From contig JAXDII010000015.1 of the NCBI GenBank assembly GCA_034664085.1, forward strand, positions 1-42,928: a stretch of DNA of 42,928 nucleotides. Direction: 5' to 3'. How positions within the stretch are numbered: the first letter of the stretch is position 1; each line of letters starts with the position of its first letter. The position numbers and the translations under genes are program-made. Origin of the DNA: JACVRW01 sp034664085. GTDB taxonomy: Bacteria > Actinomycetota > Thermoleophilia > Solirubrobacterales > Thermoleophilaceae. The notes beneath the pieces are model-generated. The model did not search any database. It saw nothing but the letters and a program-made list of their open reading frames with translations, and was not told the origin of the DNA. This document shows positions 39,675 to 42,928 of this stretch, piece after piece.

Positions 39675-40420
39675 TGGCGGGGCGTCTCGAGGGCAAGGTC
39701 TGCGTCATCACGGGGACGGCGAGCGGGATCGGAGCCGAGTCCGCCCGCCTGTTCCAGTCCGAAGGCGCGCAGGTGGTGGGCGTCGACCTGAGCCCGGACG
39801 CCGTGGGAGACCTGACCATCCAGGCCGACGTGACCGACGCCGGGCAGGTCGAGGGCCTGTTCGCGCGCACGCGCGAGGAGCTCGGCAAGGTCGACGTGAT
39901 CTTCAACAACGCCGGCATCTCGCCCGAGGACGACGCCTCAATCCTCGACACGACCGTCGAGGCCTGGGACCGCGTGCAGAACGTCAACCTCAAGTCGGTC
40001 TTCCTGTGCTGCAAGTACGGCATCCCGCACCTGCTCGACAACGGCGGCGGGTCGATCATCAACGTCGCGTCGTTCGTCGCGGTGATGGGCGCCGCGGTCT
40101 CGCAGGTGTCCTACACCGCCTCGAAGGGCGGCGTGCTCGCGATGTCGCGGGAGCTGGGCGTGGAGTTCGCTCGCCGCGGCATCCGCGTGAACGCCCTCTG
40201 CCCGGGGCCGGTCAACACGCCGCTGCTCCAGGAGCTGTTCGCCAAGGATCCCGAGAAGGCCGACCGCCGGCTGGTGCACCTGCCGCCCGGCCGCTTCGCG
40301 GAGCCGGCCGAGATCGCAGCCGGGGCGCTGTTCCTGGCGAGCGACGAGTCCGGCTACGTGAACGCGACGACCTTCCTCGTCGACGGCGGCCTGACCGCCG
40401 CCTACCTCACACCGCAGTAG
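39674..40420 (+). CDS. Short-chain dehydrogenase/reductase (SDR)
   Basis: Classical SDR of 248 residues. The cofactor loop is TGTASGIG (13-20), NNAG lies at 78-81, and the active site is Ser133 with Tyr147 and Lys151 (SYTASKGG). The C-terminal FLVDGGLTAAYL is typical. It is last in the operon, and its ATG shares a base with the aldehyde dehydrogenase stop (TGATG). An SDR supplies an alcohol-oxidising step, which would be needed if the glutamylated substrate is an amino alcohol such as ethanolamine. It overlaps the convergent amidotransferase gene by 14 bases. Confidence 0.92.
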   Translation: MAGRLEGKVCVITGTASGIGAESARLFQSEGAQVVGVDLSPDAVGDLTIQADVTDAGQVEGLFARTREELGKVDVIFNNAGISPEDDASILDTTVEAWDRVQNVNLKSVFLCCKYGIPHLLDNGGGSIINVASFVAVMGAAVSQVSYTASKGGVLAMSRELGVEFARRGIRVNALCPGPVNTPLLQELFAKDPEKADRRLVHLPPGRFAEPAEIAAGALFLASDESGYVNATTFLVDGGLTAAYLTPQ

Positions 40421-41105
40421 CGAGGAAGCGCTCGGCGATACCGCGCCCGACGTCGTTCCAGGCGGCGATCTTGCCGGCGGTCTCGGCGCGGATCGCGCGG
40501 GGGTCGAGCCCGGTGGCCACGGCCCCGGCGTCGTCGTTCCAGCCGTCCAGCCACGAGCCGAAGTCCGCCTCCGTCACCTCGGGGTGGAACTGCAGGCCCC
40601 ACGCCTTCCGCCCCTCGAGACGGAAGGCCTGGAGGCAGCGCGCGCTCCGCCCGAGCGCCACGGCGCCGGGCGGCAGCAGCCACTCGTAGTGGTGGTACTG
40701 GAGGCTCTCGAAGCGCTCCCCCAGGAAGCCGAGCAGGGGGTCCGCCGCTCCGTCCTCGGTCAACTCCACCTCGTGCCAGCCGATCTCCGGTTCGGCGGCG
40801 CGGCGCACCACGGCGCCGGCCGCTTCGGCCAGCAGCTGCGACCCGAAGCACACGCCGAGCAGCGGGGTGCGGCGCTCGAGCAGCTCGGCCAGCAGGGCCT
40901 TCTCCGGGCGTAGCCACGGACGGGTGTCCTCCTCGTCGACCTGGGCGTCCGCGCCGAACACGATCGCGGCGCCGAAGTCGTCGACGGCAGGCGGCGTCGC
41001 CTCGTGCGGCAGCCACTCGACCAGCTCGTGGCCCGCCGCGCGAGCCGGTTCCGCAAACACGCCCGCGGCCGCGTTGCGGTGGTGCACCACCAGGAGGACG
41101 CGCAA
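40407..41105 (-). CDS. Class I glutamine amidotransferase (type 1)
   Basis: Protein of 232 residues with the GATase1 fold. The nucleophile is Cys86 in LGVCFGSQLLAEA, with His174 and Glu176 in LQFHPEVTEADF. No synthetase domain is attached, so it acts with an unknown partner or as a free hydrolase. TTG 41105 begins LRVLLVVHHRN, the first strand of the fold. Further upstream the frame is Arg/Pro-rich and overlaps the membrane protein gene. It lies 4 bases behind that gene. Confidence 0.87.
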   Translation of the reverse strand: MRVLLVVHHRNAAAGVFAEPARAAGHELVEWLPHEATPPAVDDFGAAIVFGADAQVDEEDTRPWLRPEKALLAELLERRTPLLGVCFGSQLLAEAAGAVVRRAAEPEIGWHEVELTEDGAADPLLGFLGERFESLQYHHYEWLLPPGAVALGRSARCLQAFRLEGRKAWGLQFHPEVTEADFGSWLDGWNDDAGAVATGLDPRAIRAETAGKIAAWNDVGRGIAERFLATAV

Positions 41106-41109
41106 GCGG

Positions 41110-41877
41110 CTAGACGGCGGGCGCCTCGGGTCCGCGTGGCTCGACCGGCGGCACCGGGGGCGGCGGAGCCGCCGCGCCGGTGGCGTCAGCCTCCAGCGGC
41201 TGGCCCTTGGCACGCCGCAGCTCGACGAACATGACCGTTGCCGCGATGGCGCTCAGGGGCACGATCAGGACGCGCACGAGCAGGTCCGCGATCGCGTAGC
41301 CGGCGAACGAGTCGTCGCTGATGCTGCCGGCGATCGCGCTCACGGCGCCTCCGATGACCACCTGCAGCAGGAACAGCACCAGGATCACCCCGAACACGCG
41401 CCAGCCGTTGCCGCTGACGAGCTCGCGGCTGCGGCCGAACGCACCCAGCACGCCGGTGCGCTCGATCACGATCGCGGGCACGATGACCGCCCAGATGGTG
41501 AGCAGGAACAGGCCCGGGACGATCAGCAGCACGAATCCGATCGCGATCCCGATGCCGGCCAGGATGCCGGCGCCCAGGAGCGGCCAGATGTAGGGACCCG
41601 CGGAGGAGAACAGGCTGCCGATCGTGTGGTCGCGCCGGCCGTCGAGGATGTCCACGACCGCCTCGACCACCATCCCCTGGTACCAGTAGGTGGCGATCAC
41701 GGCGATTGCTGCGCTCACCAGGGCGGCGATCACGCCGCCGCTCGTCTGCACCAGCCCGTTCAGGATCGCCACCGGGATGAACAGCACCAGCGCCGCGGGA
41801 ATCAACAGCGTGAACTGCTCCCGATAGATCTGGAAGATGCGTTCGAAGACGCGGCCTGTGTCCAGCTTCGTGTTCAT
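41110..41877 (-). CDS. Multispanning membrane protein (glycerophosphodiesterase membrane-domain-like)
   Basis: Membrane protein of 255 residues with six or so hydrophobic segments (about 22-42, 46-68, 97-125, 125-142, 160-185 and 195-222) and a Pro-rich cytosolic tail (APPPPPVPPVEPRG). The N-terminal DTGRVFERIFQIYREQFTLLI resembles the membrane domains found in front of some glycerophosphodiesterases and in YciC-type proteins. Function is unknown. ATG 41877 follows TACATT by 6 bases. It is cotranscribed with the amidotransferase gene. Confidence 0.82.
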   Translation of the reverse strand: MNTKLDTGRVFERIFQIYREQFTLLIPAALVLFIPVAILNGLVQTSGGVIAALVSAAIAVIATYWYQGMVVEAVVDILDGRRDHTIGSLFSSAGPYIWPLLGAGILAGIGIAIGFVLLIVPGLFLLTIWAVIVPAIVIERTGVLGAFGRSRELVSGNGWRVFGVILVLFLLQVVIGGAVSAIAGSISDDSFAGYAIADLLVRVLIVPLSAIAATVMFVELRRAKGQPLEADATGAAAPPPPVPPVEPRGPEAPAV

Positions 41878-41889
41878 GGCAACAATGTA
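41878..41889 (-). promoter_or_regulatory. Leaderless-type -10 box of the membrane protein gene
   Basis: TACATT on the minus strand (41884-41889), 6 bases before ATG 41877. It overlaps the start codon of the divergent yqgE gene, so initiation of the two could interfere. Confidence 0.5.
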
Positions 41890-42421
41890 TCCCGTGGAGG
41901 AGACACTCAGAGGCCGCCTGCTGATCGCGGCGCCATCGCTGTTCGACTATTTCCGGCGCACCGTCGTGCTGGTGATCGAGCACACGCCGGACGGCGCGAT
42001 GGGCGTCGTGCTCAACCGCGAGTCCGAGACGCGCGTGGCCGAGGCCGTTCCGCAGCTGGCCGGCCTCACCGGAGACGAGGAGCTGGTCCGGATCGGCGGG
42101 CCCGTGGCGCCTCACTCCGTCGTCGCGCTCGGGGAGTTCGACGACATCGCGGACGCCGGCACGCACGTGGTCGGACGGCTGGGGACGCTGGATCCAGACT
42201 CGGACAACGAGTCGCTGCTGCGGCTGCGGGTCTACGCCGGCTACGCCGGCTGGGGCGCCGGCCAGCTCGACGGAGAGCTGGAGCAGGAGGCGTGGGTGGT
42301 CGCGGACGCGGACGCGGAGGACCCCTTCAGCGAAGACGACATCTGGTCACGCGCGCTGCAGCGCAGAGGCGGCGCATACCGCCTGCTGGCGACGATGCCG
42401 CCGGACCCGTCACAGAACTGA
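41885..42421 (+). CDS. YqgE/AlgH family protein
   Basis: Cytosolic protein of 178 residues of the YqgE/AlgH family. The signature LRGRLLIAAPSLFDYFRRTV, HTPDGAMGVVLNRES and RIGGPVAPHSVVAL are conserved, as is the loop YAGYAGWGAGQLDGELEQEAW. The molecular role of the family is unclear; proposals include regulation and redox stress. ATG 41885 is chosen; ATG 41876 and GTG 41894 are alternatives. ATG 41876 would share a CATG with the divergent start. The stop TGA at 42419-42421 leads directly into repeat A. Confidence 0.92.
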   Translation: MYPVEETLRGRLLIAAPSLFDYFRRTVVLVIEHTPDGAMGVVLNRESETRVAEAVPQLAGLTGDEELVRIGGPVAPHSVVALGEFDDIADAGTHVVGRLGTLDPDSDNESLLRLRVYAGYAGWGAGQLDGELEQEAWVVADADAEDPFSEDDIWSRALQRRGGAYRLLATMPPDPSQN

Positions 42422-42427
42422 TGGCAT

Positions 42428-42469
42428 CCGGGGGCTCGCGCCCCCGGTCCCCCGCTGATTCCTGGCCGG
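42428..42469 (+). repeat. Repeat A, copy 4, directly after yqgE
   Basis: A 42-base copy with a perfect hairpin (CCGGGGGC and GCCCCCGG around TCGC). It starts 7 bases after the yqgE stop and lies in the same orientation relative to its upstream gene as copy 3 relative to msrA. GATGGCA just before it matches the end of repeat B. Confidence 0.8.
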
Positions 42470-42484
42470 TTTGCTGCCGGTCGG

Positions 42485-42536
42485 GGTTTGCGCCCGCGGG
42501 CGGCGGGCGGCAAACGTCGCGCATATGGCGCAAACC
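42485..42536. repeat. Inverted repeat C
   Basis: GGTTTGCGCC (42485-42494) and its perfect complement GGCGCAAACC (42527-42536) enclose a second possible partner, GCGGGCGGCAAAC (42503-42515), so two alternative hairpins can form. Confidence 0.6.
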
Positions 42537-42550
42537 GCAGCTCGCCGCCG

Positions 42551-42615
42551 CCGCTTTCCGCCAGGTGGGCAGCAAACGTCCCGTAATCGGTCGTTTCCTG
42601 CCCACGTGGATGGCA
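42551..42615 (+). repeat. Repeat B, copy 1
   Basis: A 65-base unit with an imperfect hairpin: GTGGGCAGCAAACG and CGTTTCCTGCCCAC (13 of 14 pair) around a 13-base loop. It ends CGTGGATGGCA and is followed at once by repeat A. Confidence 0.8.
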
Positions 42616-42616
42616 G

Positions 42617-42658
42617 CCGGCGGCTCGCGCCCCCGGACCCCCGCTGATTCCTGGCCGG
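42617..42658 (+). repeat. Repeat A, copy 5
   Basis: 42-base copy directly after repeat B copy 1, with one change in the 5' hairpin arm. The B-A junction here matches, in reverse complement, positions 66-86 at the left edge of the window. Confidence 0.8.
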
Positions 42659-42670
42659 CCGGCAGCAGCG

Positions 42671-42712
42671 CCAGGGGCTCGCGCCCCCGGGCCCCCGCTG
42701 ATTCCTGGCCGG
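42671..42712 (+). repeat. Repeat A, copy 6
   Basis: 42-base copy with CCAGGGGC as its 5' hairpin arm. It follows copy 5 after 12 bases without an intervening repeat B. Confidence 0.8.
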
Positions 42713-42729
42713 CCGCCTGCGGGGCGAGC

Positions 42730-42766
42730 CCAGGCCCGCGCCCCGGGGCCCCCGCTGACCCGACCG
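42730..42766 (+). repeat. Repeat A, copy 7, degenerate
   Basis: Recognisable by GCGCCCCGGGGCCCCCGCTGA, but the TTCCTGG block is replaced by CCCGACCG and the hairpin is broken. It precedes repeat B copy 2. Confidence 0.5.
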
Positions 42767-42769
42767 CCG

Positions 42770-42834
42770 CCGCATTCCGCCAGGCGGGCAGCAAACGTCC
42801 CATAATCGGTCGTTTCCTGCCCACGTGGATGGCA
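42770..42834 (+). repeat. Repeat B, copy 2
   Basis: 65 bases, identical to copy 1 except at three positions. The stem (GGGCAGCAAACG and CGTTTCCTGCCC) is kept. Confidence 0.8.
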
Positions 42835-42835
42835 C

Positions 42836-42872
42836 CCGGGGGCTCCGCCCCCGGACCGCTGACTCCTGGCCG
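42836..42872 (+). repeat. Repeat A, copy 8, shortened
   Basis: Directly follows repeat B copy 2. The hairpin is intact but shortened (CCGGGGGC-TCC-GCCCCCGG), and the middle lacks about four bases before CGCTGACTCCTGG. Confidence 0.7.
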
Positions 42873-42928
42873 CGCGCCTGGAAGACTTGTGCTCGCCCGC
42901 CCGGCGGCTGCGCGGAGCGCTACTCGCT

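Larger units (their letters stand above)
42422..42928. other. Gene-free stretch filled with repeats and inverted repeats
   Basis: No credible coding region is present. The reading frames here are Arg/Pro-rich products of the repeats themselves. The stretch contains five copies of repeat A, two copies of repeat B and one unrelated inverted repeat. After 42873 I see nothing recognisable up to the window end. Confidence 0.75.

Noticed and set aside
41876..41884. ATG 41876 as the yqgE start, sharing CATG with the divergent gene
   Set aside because: It is possible, but adds only three residues outside the conserved N-terminus; kept as an alternative.
42241..42835. Reading frames on the minus strand across the right-edge repeats
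   Set aside because: They consist of repeated GC-rich units translated into Arg/Pro/Gly-rich sequence, with no family resemblance and no normal codon pattern.

Overview
High-GC, densely packed chromosomal DNA that fits a free-living actinobacterium, most likely of class Thermoleophilia (Solirubrobacterales or Gaiellales type). This rests on gene content and style, not on a marker gene: a NucS/EndoMS mismatch endonuclease, an F420-type LLM oxidoreductase, a CBU_0592-type membrane protein, secreted subtilases and a Kelch oxidase, many GTG and TTG starts, and almost no intergenic space. There is no phage, plasmid, IS element or CRISPR array.

Layout. 1-180: tandem GC-rich repeats running into the 3' end of msrA. 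150-5145: msrA; a tightly overlapping P450 / LLM / PPK2 operon; nucS and a PlsC acyltransferase on the other strand. 5164-9139: a csbD gene with a sigma-B-like promoter, an AI-2E transporter, a LuxR-type response regulator with a previously hidden 30-residue membrane peptide gene behind it, a universal stress protein and a secreted subtilase. 9201-12465: sugar epimerase / tadA / GGDEF-EAL operon. 12462-17181: a secreted copper-radical oxidase (galactose oxidase type) divergent from a second subtilase. 17195-21758: tRNA-Ser(CGA), mscL, a GlpA/GlpB-like flavoprotein pair, two tiny acidic proteins, a membrane zincin, tRNA-Ser(GGA). 21773-24331: a short fragment beside the tRNA, a Cys-rich protein, a methyltransferase, a GntR regulator, a lipoprotein. 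24338-27806: an operon of a Pro-rich anchored protein, a transmembrane pseudokinase and a circularly permuted ATP-grasp protein. 27880-40420: an amine/amino-alcohol catabolic region. 40407-42421: amidotransferase, membrane protein, YqgE. 42422-42928: no gene, only repeats and inverted repeats of the same family as the left edge.

How it works together. The clearest metabolic unit is 33180-40420: an APC permease, a glutamine-synthetase-like ligase, a gamma-glutamyl hydrolase, an aldehyde dehydrogenase and a short-chain dehydrogenase. These could glutamylate an amine or amino alcohol, oxidise it and release the acid. A dimethylglycine-dehydrogenase-like flavoprotein and a choline/ethanolamine-kinase-like enzyme lie just upstream. 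A perfect 10+10 bp palindrome covers the -10 box and start codon of the ligase gene.

A window-wide regulatory pattern also stands out. Thirteen genes carry TANNNT 6 to 8 bases before the start codon with no Shine-Dalgarno, the expected layout of leaderless mRNAs; I used it to choose several starts. The two ends of the window carry the same repeat family, always downstream of a gene and in the same orientation relative to it, and at msrA the repeat supplies the last codons and the stop.
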